From an uncultured Rickettsiales bacterium (lineage in GTDB: Bacteria; Pseudomonadota; Alphaproteobacteria; Rickettsiales; Rickettsiaceae): a DNA stretch of 64,000 nucleotides. The stretch lies in NCBI GenBank assembly GCA_903952265.1, contig CAJBEU010000002.1, positions 124,001 through 188,000 on the forward strand, in the 5' to 3' direction. The position numbers and the translations under genes were made by a program. Under the pieces are notes generated by a model. That model ran no database searches. It saw nothing but the letters and a program-made list of their open reading frames with translations, and was not told where the DNA came from. This document shows, in pieces, positions 8,695 to 17,451 of this stretch. Every line of letters begins with the position of its first letter. Position 1 is the first letter of the stretch.

Positions 8695-10135
8695 AGACGT
8701 ATTAAAAGCACTGCTAAGATCTGATTTGTCCGCCTTTATTCACAAAGTGTTTACAACTCTAAACCCCGGAGGCAAGTTTCTTTCAAATTGGCACATAGAT
8801 CTTATTGCGGCATATCTTTCTGAGATTGTGCGGCAAAATGGAAAAAGACTCATGATAAACATTCCTCCTCGTAGTTTAAAATCCATTTGTATAAGCGTTG
8901 CATGGCCAGCTTGGGTTTTGGGGCATGATCCAAGCAAAAGGATTATTGTTGCAAGTTATTGTGAGGCTCTGAGCGTAAAGCATTCTCTGGATTGTAGACT
9001 GATCATGACATCTGATTGGTATAAAGAGTTGTTTCCGGAAACCCTTATCAGTAAAAAACAAGATACAAAAAGAAAGTTTTTGACTTCTAAAAATGGTTTC
9101 AGATTAGCAACTTCAGTAGGAGGGTATGTAACTGGAGAAGGCGCGGATATATTAATAATTGATGACCCACACAACCCTACCTACGTTAAGTCAGATGCTA
9201 TGCGTAACCAGGCCATAAAATGGTATAGGACAACTTTTGTAACAAGACTGAATAACCCTGAAACGGGCAGCATAGTGCTTGTGATGCAAAGACTTCATAA
9301 ACAGGACTTAGCTGGTTATTTAAGCAGTCAAGATAATTGGGAAACGCTAAAGATTCCAGCTATTGCAGACAAAGATTATTTTTATAAAATCCCTAAATCT
9401 GAATTTGATCTGGCAAACAATCCTGAGATTCTTTACACAATTGATCAGAATTCTTTGTATACTTTTTCTAAAGGATCAAGCTTGCATGAATCTCAATGTA
9501 AAATGGAATATTTACAAAATATAAAACGAGAAGTTGGAGAAGACGTATTTGCTGCTCAATATCAGCAAGAACCTCAAGAAATTTCTAACGGAATTCTTCC
9601 TAAAGAGCACATATTTAGATATAAGAATCTTCCAAAAGAGTCAGATTGTATTTTGCAAAGTTGGGATACTGCAATAAAAATCAGTAAGGAAAGTGATTTT
9701 TCCGTATGTACAACTTGGGTGATTGCCGAATCAAAAGCATATCTAGTTGATGCTGTACGGGAGAAAATGGACTACCCAGATCTAAAAAATAAAATACAGG
9801 AATTATACAACAAGTTTTTGCCTCGAGTTGTACTGATCGAAGATCATGCAAGTGGCCAATCTGTTATTCAAGACCTATTGCGTAGCGGAATATGTAATAT
9901 TAAAGCAATCAGAAATCGTTTAGACAAAGTCAGCAGATTCGCTCTTACCATGGGCATGTTTCAGTCGAGAAATGTATTGTTTCCTGAGGACAATTCTTTT
10001 ATCGAGAGCAATATCGTTTCTGAGTTGTTGCAATTTCCTCATGCAAAACACGACGACGCGGTAGATTCAGTGAGTCAAGCTCTTAACTATATTAGGGAAA
10101 TGAACTTCAAGGACATTAAAATCCGTGCATTTTAA
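8681..10135 (+). CDS. Large terminase subunit (TerL, GTA/phage)
   Basis: 484 residues with GTG start at 8681, chosen because it directly precedes the conserved region and overlaps the upstream gene. The N-terminal ATPase has a deviant Walker A (NIPPRSLKS, about residues 60-68) common in this terminase family and Walker B ILIIDDPH near residue 160. The C-terminal RNase H-like nuclease shows SWDTA, VLIEDHASGQS and KHDDAVDS acidic motifs. It packages DNA into capsids using ATP. It belongs to the terminase group seen in alphaproteobacterial GTAs and related prophages. All motifs look intact, so it is not an obvious pseudogene. Confidence 0.92.
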   Translation: MENNKDVLKALLRSDLSAFIHKVFTTLNPGGKFLSNWHIDLIAAYLSEIVRQNGKRLMINIPPRSLKSICISVAWPAWVLGHDPSKRIIVASYCEALSVKHSLDCRLIMTSDWYKELFPETLISKKQDTKRKFLTSKNGFRLATSVGGYVTGEGADILIIDDPHNPTYVKSDAMRNQAIKWYRTTFVTRLNNPETGSIVLVMQRLHKQDLAGYLSSQDNWETLKIPAIADKDYFYKIPKSEFDLANNPEILYTIDQNSLYTFSKGSSLHESQCKMEYLQNIKREVGEDVFAAQYQQEPQEISNGILPKEHIFRYKNLPKESDCILQSWDTAIKISKESDFSVCTTWVIAESKAYLVDAVREKMDYPDLKNKIQELYNKFLPRVVLIEDHASGQSVIQDLLRSGICNIKAIRNRLDKVSRFALTMGMFQSRNVLFPEDNSFIESNIVSELLQFPHAKHDDAVDSVSQALNYIREMNFKDIKIRAF

Positions 10136-10162
10136 AAAAGCACTCAGTACTTATTTTTGAAT

Positions 10163-10438
10163 CTAAATTGTTGCAAGATGCTGTATTTTTACGTTTGTCA
10201 TAGCTTGTTTTGAGGATTTGGCATTACAAGATACGTTGGCCAGCATCACAGAGTTAAGAAAAAACAAAGCTACAAGAACGGCTGTAGTTCTTGTAAGAAA
10301 ACGGTTACTTGTTTCAGGTGTATTCATAAGATCGGTTTTCAAACCTCCTAAACTTTCTTTACCTGTTTTTTGCAACAACACTGCAAAAATTACTAAAACA
10401 GAAATTGAGCACTGTAAAATCAGCAGGAAGTTAAACAT
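10163..10438 (-). CDS. secG: Preprotein translocase subunit SecG
   Basis: 91 residues with two hydrophobic helices (about 3-21 and 50-70) joined by a cytoplasmic loop containing QKTGKESLGGL, the SecG loop signature, followed by the NRFLTRTTAVL start of the second helix. SecG is the small non-essential subunit of the SecYEG channel and helps SecA-driven translocation. It is transcribed alone here, convergent with the terminase gene and divergent from the PpiD-like gene. Confidence 0.9.
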   Translation of the reverse strand: MFNFLLILQCSISVLVIFAVLLQKTGKESLGGLKTDLMNTPETSNRFLTRTTAVLVALFFLNSVMLANVSCNAKSSKQAMTNVKIQHLATI

Positions 10439-10498
10439 TTTTGGTAAATTCTGAATTCAACTGGTTTAAGGCTACACGAGTGGTCAATATTTATCAAG

Positions 10499-10516
10499 GG
10501 ATAGGGGGACCTATCC
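10499..10516. repeat. Short perfect hairpin between secG and PpiD-like gene
   Basis: GGATAGG (10499-10505), loop GGGA, CCTATCC (10510-10516) form a 7-bp perfect stem that is GC-rich for this genome. It lies in the 232-bp divergent spacer, so it is not a terminator of either flanking gene. No T-run follows on either strand. It could be an operator or part of a 5' leader. Confidence 0.45.
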
Positions 10517-10670
10517 ACAATTCAGACATCTATTATTGAGGGAAGTTTTCACATTGGAAGGGATAAAAATATTATTACCTTTTACTTTGATTCTTGTTAG
10601 TATATGCAAGGTTGCCTTATCTCTAATTAAGGCCTGACCTATACTAGATAGAAACATTTTAAATTTACAG

Positions 10671-12197
10671 ATGTTAAATTTTAAAAAAAAATACATATCT
10701 TGGGCTATTGGTATCATATTGATATGTAGTTTTTTAGGAGCTGGCGTGTCTGGAGTATTTACTACTTCAAAAGATCCGGTAATAGTAAAATTCAAAACTC
10801 TACCTCCTATCAAACTTTCTCATTTAGCCAATAAAATTGCTCAACTTGGTCAGTATGAAGAGCAAGTAAGTAGAGAACATGCCTTAAGAGAGCTCGTTGA
10901 AGAGAGACTCACAGACAATTTTATTGATTCTTATGGGCTTAACTGTAGTGACCAGATTTTGGAAAAATTTTTAGCTCAAAATCCAGCCTTTAGCCGGGAA
11001 AATGGTGATTTTGATTTGAAAAAATTTGAAACATATCTTTCCAAGAGAAATGTAAGTCCAAACCTTTTCAAGCAGCTTGCTAGAAGAAATTTACTAATAC
11101 AGACTGCTCTGAATAATCTTTGCTTTAGCTATTCTCCAAATTATTTATTAAAGGCGATGCGTGATCATCAGCTTGAAGCTAGAAAAGTTTATTTGGCTGA
11201 AATACCGTTTTACAAACCCGTTTCAGTAAAAAACCCTAATCAAGAAGAGCTAAAAAGCATTTATTCTCGTTATCAGCAAGAGTTTATGTTGCCAGAAGAA
11301 AGATCCGTAGATTATTGCGTTATTCAAAAGCCATCTTTACAAAATCACAATATCTCCAGAGATGAAGTTGACGAATATTTTAAAAATAATAGAGATTCTT
11401 TTGAAGGAAAAAAAATAGAGCAAGCCTTTCCTGAGGTAATGAGCATTTTGATTGAAAAGAGAGTACGTGATTTAGAGATGCAAATATACCAAATCACAGA
11501 AGAATCTAACAATACTGATCCTTTTTCCGTGCTACAAGACATAGCCAGTCAGTACGGTAGCAAGGTTCTTCACATCTCAAATTCCTCATACGAAAATCTG
11601 TCTAAAAACTCCTCTTTAAGTGCTGCAAGTGAGTCTATATTTAAAACACCGAAAGGTTGTCTTTGTGCACCTACTTTTACCTTAAACAGCATAATTATTT
11701 GTTTCATAAAGGACGTGAAAGAACAAGAATTACCGTTATTTGAAAATCTTCAGCAACAACTTAAGACAAAGTTTATCTCCATACAAAGTAAGATTGAAAA
11801 TGAAAAATTAATGGAAGCTTTTGTGAATAAAATTAAATCAATGAATAAGATTTCAAAAGAACACTTTATTCAAATTGCACAATCTTTTGGTATCAGTTGC
11901 TCTGAGCCCTTTGAGATTAGTAGCTTTGTCAATTATTTTGATCTAAAAATACCGCATTTTATTTTTGATTTAATCTTAGAAACCCCTGTACAAGATATTA
12001 CTCCTGTTTTTATTGACGAAGAAAGAGGTAAATTTTGCTCTGTATTTGTAGAAAATACATATCCTAAAGATGAAAGACTTGTTTCATTAAGACAGGTTGA
12101 AGAAAAGTTAAAATTCAATCTATTTACTGATTTATATCAGCATCTATACAATCTAGAAGACCCTAAAATTGTGTCCAAAAACGTTATTCAGCAATAG
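10671..12197 (+). CDS. PpiD/SurA-N-type periplasmic chaperone, membrane anchored
   Basis: 508 residues. A single N-terminal transmembrane anchor (about 9-29) is followed by a SurA_N_3-like helical chaperone domain containing EHALRELVEERLTDNF and the alternating FDLKKFETYLSKRNVSPNLF pattern seen in PpiD. PpiD helps newly translocated proteins fold at the periplasmic side of SecYEG; lying divergent from secG fits this. I cannot recognise a parvulin catalytic core in the middle region, so it may be a chaperone without peptidyl-prolyl isomerase activity. The C-terminal third is poorly conserved. Confidence 0.78.
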   Translation: MLNFKKKYISWAIGIILICSFLGAGVSGVFTTSKDPVIVKFKTLPPIKLSHLANKIAQLGQYEEQVSREHALRELVEERLTDNFIDSYGLNCSDQILEKFLAQNPAFSRENGDFDLKKFETYLSKRNVSPNLFKQLARRNLLIQTALNNLCFSYSPNYLLKAMRDHQLEARKVYLAEIPFYKPVSVKNPNQEELKSIYSRYQQEFMLPEERSVDYCVIQKPSLQNHNISRDEVDEYFKNNRDSFEGKKIEQAFPEVMSILIEKRVRDLEMQIYQITEESNNTDPFSVLQDIASQYGSKVLHISNSSYENLSKNSSLSAASESIFKTPKGCLCAPTFTLNSIIICFIKDVKEQELPLFENLQQQLKTKFISIQSKIENEKLMEAFVNKIKSMNKISKEHFIQIAQSFGISCSEPFEISSFVNYFDLKIPHFIFDLILETPVQDITPVFIDEERGKFCSVFVENTYPKDERLVSLRQVEEKLKFNLFTDLYQHLYNLEDPKIVSKNVIQQ

Positions 12198-12238
12198 CCA
12201 AACTTTTTTTAGCAATATTTTTTTGAGCGCAAGCTGTT

Positions 12239-13237
12239 TTAAATTATTTTGTATTCTATAAGTTTGCGAGCTATTTCTACCGCGTTTGTAGCCGCACCCC
12301 TTCTTATATTGTCACTTGTAATCCAGAGGTTAACTCCTTTTCCGTCAAGGCTAGAATCTTTTCTTAATCTAGATATATAGACTTGATCTTGACCTTCCAC
12401 TTCTTTTGGTGTGATTGTTTCCTCTATAATAATGCAGTTGGATTGTTTTAAAATAAGCATAATTTTTTCAATGCTTATTTCTTCACTAAATTCTATATTG
12501 GCGCAAATGCAGTGCCCTATCAAGACTGGCACTCTTACTGCAGTTACGGAAATTGCTATTTCTGATTTTAGAATTTTGTTAGTTTCTTGAGCTATTTTTT
12601 CTTCCTCATCGGTATTGCCGCTGTTTCTATCTATTTTGCCTATTTTAGGAATGACGTTAAATTTTAGATCATTGAGGGATTGTGTAAGAGACTCCTCTTT
12701 TAGGTTCTGCATTTGTGCAAATCCAGCACCTGAGGCAGACTGATAAGTAGATAATACTACTCTATGAATTTTGCGTAAGTTCATTAAAGGGCTCAATACG
12801 TGTACTAGAGGAATAACGCAGCAATTTGGCGATGCTATCAATTTTTTTCCTTTTAAGAGAGAAATTTGGTCGTTTACTCCAGAGACAATCAATGGTACTG
12901 CGGGGTCTATTCTATACAAAGAGCTTTTATCTATTATGACAGCAGAGCTTTTTAACAGTTGTGGCATTATTTGCTTTGTCACTTCACTCTTTAGAGCGTT
13001 GAACACAATATTAACATTGGAAAGGTCTAATTCCTCAAAGGTTGTGGCAAAAATTTCCTCTTTTGAGCTCTTTAGATCTATTGGAATTCCTTTAGAATTT
13101 TGAGATGCAACTGCTTGCAAAGTTTTTATCGGAAAAGGATTTTTGGGATCAAACAGCAGTTCGAGCACTTTCTTTCCCACCATGCCTGTTGCACCTAATA
13201 CCACAACATTGTAACTTCTTTCTTCTTTGGGCATCAT
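12239..13237 (-). CDS. asd: Aspartate-semialdehyde dehydrogenase
   Basis: 332 residues. The N-terminal Rossmann motif VVVLGATGMVGKKVLELL, the catalytic Cys region ASPNCCVIPL, the SASGAG loop and the C-terminal DNIRRGAATNAVEIA mark Asd. It reduces aspartyl phosphate to aspartate semialdehyde with NADPH, the second step toward diaminopimelate and lysine. The first step (aspartokinase) is at the right edge and the third (dapA) at 43243. Two adjacent ATG codons exist; the first gives the listed start. It is followed by the HIT gene on the same strand in the downstream direction. Confidence 0.93.
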   Translation of the reverse strand: MMPKEERSYNVVVLGATGMVGKKVLELLFDPKNPFPIKTLQAVASQNSKGIPIDLKSSKEEIFATTFEELDLSNVNIVFNALKSEVTKQIMPQLLKSSAVIIDKSSLYRIDPAVPLIVSGVNDQISLLKGKKLIASPNCCVIPLVHVLSPLMNLRKIHRVVLSTYQSASGAGFAQMQNLKEESLTQSLNDLKFNVIPKIGKIDRNSGNTDEEEKIAQETNKILKSEIAISVTAVRVPVLIGHCICANIEFSEEISIEKIMLILKQSNCIIIEETITPKEVEGQDQVYISRLRKDSSLDGKGVNLWITSDNIRRGAATNAVEIARKLIEYKII

Positions 13238-13263
13238 CTTTATACTGATTCTTTTTGCTTAGA

Positions 13264-13602
13264 TTAGCGATTGAAGAATTTTTTTCCCAGAATGTGAACA
13301 TGCAAATGCGGTACATGCTGAAATTTGCCGCTATTGACTATTAGCTTAAAGTCTTCTTTGAGATTTAGCTTCAGAGTTATCTCATTTATGGCTTTAAAAA
13401 AGTGTGCACACTCTGTTATGGACGCCGTTTGTACAAAATCCTCATAGCTTGAGTATTGTCCCTTTGGAACTACCAGAGCATGCACCTCTGCGTCTGGATT
13501 TGCATCATGAAAAGCTAGCAGATATTCGTCTTCGTAAATTTTATTTGCAGGCAGCGTGCCTTCAATAATTTTGGCAAAAACATTGCTTTTGTCATATCCC
13601 AT
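13264..13602 (-). CDS. HIT-family (HINT-like) nucleotide-binding hydrolase
   Basis: 112 residues covering the whole single-domain HINT fold. N-terminal NVFAKIIEGTLPANKIYEDE is the usual HINT opening, and the histidine triad is HVPHLHVHILG near the C-terminus. HINT enzymes hydrolyse nucleoside phosphoramidates and acyl-AMP side products. The gene lies 9 bases downstream of rsmA and 26 bases upstream of asd on the same strand, consistent with an rsmA-hit-asd unit. The cellular substrate is not known. Confidence 0.92.
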   Translation of the reverse strand: MGYDKSNVFAKIIEGTLPANKIYEDEYLLAFHDANPDAEVHALVVPKGQYSSYEDFVQTASITECAHFFKAINEITLKLNLKEDFKLIVNSGKFQHVPHLHVHILGKKFFNR

Positions 13603-13611
13603 TTGTTGCTT

Positions 13612-14466
13612 TTAACTTAAGTTATAATGTGCAGAATTTAAAGCTATCAAATGTTGAGCGAGTTGTACATATTGTTCTACTGTGACATTTTCAGCCCTTA
13701 TGGTGGATGCTATTTTTGCAGCAGTACATGCACTTTCTGGAAATTGAAATATAGTTTTTAGGGATTGCCTAAGCATTTTTCTTCTTTGCGAAAATGCAAC
13801 AGAGGTGATTGTTTTTATATTTTGAATTACTTCTTTATCAAGCGTCTGAATTTTTGGCACCATGTGCACTGTGGTAGAATTTACTGATGGCACAGGGAGA
13901 AAAAGTTCAGGTTTTAATTTTAGCACTTCCGAACAATGAAAAAAAAGCTGACATAAAATTCCTAATCTTCCGTAATCTTTTGTTCCGGGTGAAGCGCAGA
14001 TTCTATCGGATACCTCAGACTGTAGAGTCAGTGTAAGTGATTTTATTAAAGAGATTTCTTCTATCCATTTAAATATTAGTTGAGTTGAGACGTTGTATGG
14101 AAGGTTGCCCAACAGATGTACTGGGGTTTTAGTAAAAAGAGATAGAGGTGCTCGTAATGCATCTGTATATTCTACTTTTAGTGCTAAATTCTTTGATTGT
14201 AGTTCATCTAATATGCTTTTTAGAGAGGTGTCTTTTTCTATAGCAATTAAATGTTTTGGTTTGTTTTGTAGTATTGCTTGAGTTAGGTTTCCAACCCCCG
14301 GTCCAATCTCGACAACCGTTTCATTCTCTAGGGGTACTATTGATGCAATTTTTTTACAAGAATCAAGGTCTAGTAACAGATTTTGTCCTAAAGATTTTTT
14401 CAGAAGGATCTTGTGTTTTCGCAAAACCCTACTTATTCCTATCTCAGAGTATAAGCCTAAATCCAT
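13612..14466 (-). CDS. rsmA: 16S rRNA (A1518/A1519-N6) dimethyltransferase RsmA/KsgA
   Basis: 284 residues. The sequence opens with KKSLGQNLLLDLD, has the SAM-binding VEIGPGVGNLT, the adenosine-binding NLPYNVSTQ motif IV, and the FLPVPSVNSTTV segment; a C-terminal helical domain follows. The enzyme dimethylates two adjacent adenines in helix 45 of 16S rRNA during 30S maturation. It sits just downstream of the SurA-like gene on the same strand; the surA-pdxA-rsmA order of other Proteobacteria is kept except that pdxA is absent. Confidence 0.95.
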   Translation of the reverse strand: MDLGLYSEIGISRVLRKHKILLKKSLGQNLLLDLDSCKKIASIVPLENETVVEIGPGVGNLTQAILQNKPKHLIAIEKDTSLKSILDELQSKNLALKVEYTDALRAPLSLFTKTPVHLLGNLPYNVSTQLIFKWIEEISLIKSLTLTLQSEVSDRICASPGTKDYGRLGILCQLFFHCSEVLKLKPELFLPVPSVNSTTVHMVPKIQTLDKEVIQNIKTITSVAFSQRRKMLRQSLKTIFQFPESACTAAKIASTIRAENVTVEQYVQLAQHLIALNSAHYNLS

Positions 14467-14515
14467 TGGTTATATGTGTTTTTCTGGTTTTGGATTGGTT
14501 AGGCTTACTTGTTTC

Positions 14516-15436
14516 TTATTTTAAATCTCTGACAAAGGAGGAGTTTTCTAATTGGTCAAAGATTTTTTTAAGAGTTCCTTGCATTTTTAGGGATTCTGTC
14601 ATTTGAACATAAGGGGTAATTGGAACCAATTCTGGGTTTATCATTGTACTTTTATGTAGATAAAGCATCTTCCAAGTATTGTTAGATTGCCAAATTTTGC
14701 TTGTTGTTTCTTCATCTAAAAAAATTAGATTTTCACCGATCTCTTTTTCTTCTATTTCTGTAAGAAAGATAGTATCCATTTTTTGGTTTAAGGGAATTTG
14801 ACCTTTTTCAAGGTTTGTTCGCATTTTTTTTAGTGCTTCAAGTCCCTTGTTGGTTGCAGGCTGACTTAGAGATAGATATTCTAATTTGAGATCAGCAAAG
14901 CAACTTTTCATTATTGCTAGCCTTAGAATTTCGCTTTTTGTAAATCCACTGCATTCAGCCTCACAGACCTGTCTTATTATGTTGCTCCTTTTTAAGGTGT
15001 TGCTAAAAAACACTATCAGCTGATCTAGAGTGATGTTTGCTTTTTTCAGACTTTGATTTAGCTGTTCTGTAGATATATTCTTATCTTTTGCTACTTTTTC
15101 TATAATCCTTAGGATTTTGTCTCTGCTAGGTGCTGGATCTGGTAAATTTTGCGCTAATTGATTGAGCCTGCTATCTAAAATTACGTCTTCTATAACACTG
15201 CAAGATATGAAATTTGAAAAATTTGTTTCTTCTAGTCTACAACTTAATTTTTCCTTAAAAGCATCCATTTGAAGAACGTCAATCGTGTATTTTATGATGC
15301 ATTTTTCTAAATCAAAATCAAAATCCGTAATTGGGATGTCGTTTATCACTTTTATAATTTTTACTTCATTGATCTGACTATAAGCAAGATTTAGTGAGCA
15401 GAATATAGTGATGAAAAATGCAAGCACTTTTGACAT
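14516..15436 (-). CDS. SurA-like periplasmic chaperone
   Basis: 306 residues with a Sec signal peptide (cleavage near AYS-Q, residue 20). The mature protein begins IIKVINDIPITDFDFDLEK, matching the opening of SurA N-domains, and continues as a helical chaperone module with KILRIIEKVAKDKNISTEQL and LDQLIVFFSNTLKRSNIIR. No clear parvulin repeat is visible. SurA escorts outer-membrane proteins to BamA. The position immediately upstream of rsmA supports a SurA assignment. It is probably a reduced, isomerase-less version. Confidence 0.72.
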   Translation of the reverse strand: MSKVLAFFITIFCSLNLAYSQINEVKIIKVINDIPITDFDFDLEKCIIKYTIDVLQMDAFKEKLSCRLEETNFSNFISCSVIEDVILDSRLNQLAQNLPDPAPSRDKILRIIEKVAKDKNISTEQLNQSLKKANITLDQLIVFFSNTLKRSNIIRQVCEAECSGFTKSEILRLAIMKSCFADLKLEYLSLSQPATNKGLEALKKMRTNLEKGQIPLNQKMDTIFLTEIEEKEIGENLIFLDEETTSKIWQSNNTWKMLYLHKSTMINPELVPITPYVQMTESLKMQGTLKKIFDQLENSSFVRDLK

Positions 15437-15644
15437 GAAAGCGGTACCAGTAAATATTTAAAACAGTCTTACAGTAAGGTATAAACCTTTTGATTAAAAG
15501 TTAGATTTGTAAGATTTTGTTTTCAAAATATGATTTTGGTATTTAGTTTTTAAATTTACTTTAATGTAAAGAGTATCCAGTATTGCAGAATATATATACA
15601 TATTGTACCATTCCTCTTCAAATTTAGATTATGTGCAGACAAAT

Positions 15645-16019
15645 ATGGTTCGCTTTTACGAGTTAGTTCTTTTAATACGTCAAGATAGTGACGTGAACAG
15701 GACCTTGAGTTCACTTATGAATTTTCCTCCAGAAAAGAAGCTTGAGCTTAAAGTTGTTAAAAACGAATCTTGGGGTATGAGAAAGCTTGCCTATTCTATA
15801 GATAACGAAAAACATGCACACTATATTTTCTTGGGATTAGAGTGTGGTTTGGAAGCTCTAAGGGAATTGGAGTCTCGTATAAAAGCAAACATCGCGGATT
15901 GTCTAAGGCACGTTTTTGTGCAGGTAAGCAGTATTTCAGATAAAAGATCTCCTATACTAGATTCTGACGACGAACCTCGCCCTAGTGAGCGTCCTAGACC
16001 AGCTGCTTCTAACTATTAG
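15645..16019 (+). CDS. rpsF: 30S ribosomal protein S6
   Basis: 124 residues from ATG 15645 (MVRFYELVLLIRQD); a TTG at 15603 is in frame but gives a non-homologous extension. The ferredoxin-like S6 fold is recognisable by MRKLAYSIDNEKHAHYI and the RIKANIADCLRHVFV strand. S6 binds S18 on the 30S platform, and rpsR is the next gene. The C-terminus is an Asp/Pro/Arg-rich tail typical of alphaproteobacterial S6. The first gene of the rpsF-rpsR-rplI operon, preceded by a 208-bp spacer shared with the divergent SurA-like gene. Confidence 0.93.
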   Translation: MVRFYELVLLIRQDSDVNRTLSSLMNFPPEKKLELKVVKNESWGMRKLAYSIDNEKHAHYIFLGLECGLEALRELESRIKANIADCLRHVFVQVSSISDKRSPILDSDDEPRPSERPRPAASNY

Positions 16020-16072
16020 AGTCAGATTTTTGTAATCCAAACTATGACTATAAAATTTGTGTAATTTTTTGT

Positions 16073-16348
16073 ATGGAAGATCTTTTATCTGACAATGTTC
16101 ATGAGCAAGAATTAACCCGCACTGCTGATCGGGATACTAAAAAAGTCTTCTTTAGAAGAAGAAAAGGATGTCCTTTGATGGCTTCTGGACAAGAAGTAAG
16201 TTATAAAAACCCCGAGTTGTTAAGAAGATTTGTATCTGAAGGAGGGCGAATACTTCCTAGACGTATTACAGGAGTCTGCTCTTCATACCAGAGAAAGCTT
16301 AAATCTTCTGTAAAACTGGCTCGAATACTTGCTCTGATGCCTTTCTAA
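16073..16348 (+). CDS. rpsR: 30S ribosomal protein S18
   Basis: 91 residues. The core YKNPELLRRFVSEGGRILP, RRITGVCSSYQRKL and KLARILALMPF are standard S18 signatures. S18 forms a heterodimer with S6 on the small-subunit platform. The first 20 residues before FFRRRKGCP are acidic and longer than in many S18 proteins; the listed ATG is the only good start. Middle gene of the S6-S18-L9 operon. Confidence 0.95.
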   Translation: MEDLLSDNVHEQELTRTADRDTKKVFFRRRKGCPLMASGQEVSYKNPELLRRFVSEGGRILPRRITGVCSSYQRKLKSSVKLARILALMPF

Positions 16349-16415
16349 GAAATTCTGCTAATCTGATTGTTCTTAGAACTCGATTTCCCTTTGTTGTATT
16401 TAATGGTGAAAAAAG

Positions 16416-16946
16416 ATGGAAATAATATTGATGAACTCTGTTAGAAGGCTTGGCGGACCTGGATCTGTAGTCTCTGTTAAAAATGGCTTTGGACGCTATT
16501 TGGTTCAATCAGGTTCTGCACTAAGAGCCTCTGGTCAAAACATGGAGCAAATAGAGAAGTATAAAAAGACACTGATAGAGAAACACTCTAATTTGCTTGA
16601 ATCTCTAAGCAAGGTTGCATCTTTACTCAGCGATCGAACATTCGTATTCATTAGAAGTGCCGGCTCAGATGGCAGATTGTTTGGATCAGTCAATAAAAGG
16701 GACATAGCAGCCGCAGCTCTCAAGACTTTAAAACTGGAAATGCAGGAACTAGACTTTGATCTAAACCATTATCATGTTCTTCTTGCAAAGCCCATAAAGG
16801 ATTTGGGTTGCTATAGAATCAAGATTTCTCTACATCCCGATATGGCAGATTTTAACATTATCGTGAATGTTGCCATTTCGGATGAGCTTTCATCGATTGC
16901 TTTAAAAAAATTTCTTAATGACGATTCTGCTAAAGAGAGCAGCTAG
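16416..16946 (+). CDS. rplI: 50S ribosomal protein L9
   Basis: 176 residues. The N-terminal domain MEIILMNSVRRLGGPGSVVSV and GFGRYLVQSG is the L9 signature (GxGxxVxVKxGYxRNxLxP in consensus), followed by the long connecting helix and a C-terminal domain with DGRLFGSVNKRDIAAAL. L9 is somewhat longer than the usual 150 residues because of a C-terminal tail, as in other Rickettsiales. Third gene of the operon; flagellar genes begin 124 bases downstream. Confidence 0.95.
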   Translation: MEIILMNSVRRLGGPGSVVSVKNGFGRYLVQSGSALRASGQNMEQIEKYKKTLIEKHSNLLESLSKVASLLSDRTFVFIRSAGSDGRLFGSVNKRDIAAAALKTLKLEMQELDFDLNHYHVLLAKPIKDLGCYRIKISLHPDMADFNIIVNVAISDELSSIALKKFLNDDSAKESS

Positions 16947-17070
16947 TTTGTTGAGAGTTTTCTTGCATTCTTATTTTACCTTTTCTTGTGCTCTATTTCT
17001 CATGAGCGCTTGACATGCTCTGATCATATTGGATACAATTAGGGGTAATTCTTTTTATCTTAAGCTTCCT

Positions 17071-17445
17071 ATGTACTTGATCGACAGCCTTTTTGGGGCG
17101 TTGTCTCATTTTTCGGAGCAAAGTAGGGTTTTGGCATGCAACATCGCCAACGTCAATACTCCAAAATTCAAAGCAAAATCTCTCACCCCTTTGTCTGAAT
17201 CTACTTTACCTGCGCCTTCTGTCTTGTGCACTGCTGCGATGCATATTTCTTCTTCTAAAGTTTCTTCTAGAGGTGTTGCTCGTCTTGAATCGATGAAGGG
17301 TGAGGAGAAACTCAATGGCAATAATGTAGACATATTGCAGCAAATGAGTGCTATGTCAGAAAATGTAGACAAATATGAACTAACCATGGCCCTTTTTAAG
17401 GGCGCTTTTGATTTTTTTCATATAGCTCAAGGTTCTTCCAGATAG
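17071..17445 (+). CDS. flgB: Flagellar basal-body rod protein FlgB
   Basis: 124 residues from ATG 17071; an upstream in-frame TTG (17029) would add 14 unconserved residues. The N-terminal rod motif reads RVLACNIANVNTPKFKAK, the standard FlgB signature, and the C-terminal helix reads NNVDILQQMSAMSENVDKYE with the LFKGAF ending. FlgB is the proximal rod subunit next to the MS ring. It is followed by flgC (6-base gap) and fliE (4-base overlap), the classic flgBC-fliE unit. Confidence 0.9.
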   Translation: MYLIDSLFGALSHFSEQSRVLACNIANVNTPKFKAKSLTPLSESTLPAPSVLCTAAMHISSSKVSSRGVARLESMKGEEKLNGNNVDILQQMSAMSENVDKYELTMALFKGAFDFFHIAQGSSR

Positions 17446-17451
17446 ATCTTT

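Noticed and set aside
10511-10813. 100-codon minus-strand frame over the start of the PpiD-like gene
   Set aside because: Overlaps the transmembrane anchor of a well-supported gene; no homology recognised.
12771-13103. 110-codon plus-strand frame opposite asd
   Set aside because: Antisense to conserved asd codons and no recognisable protein features.
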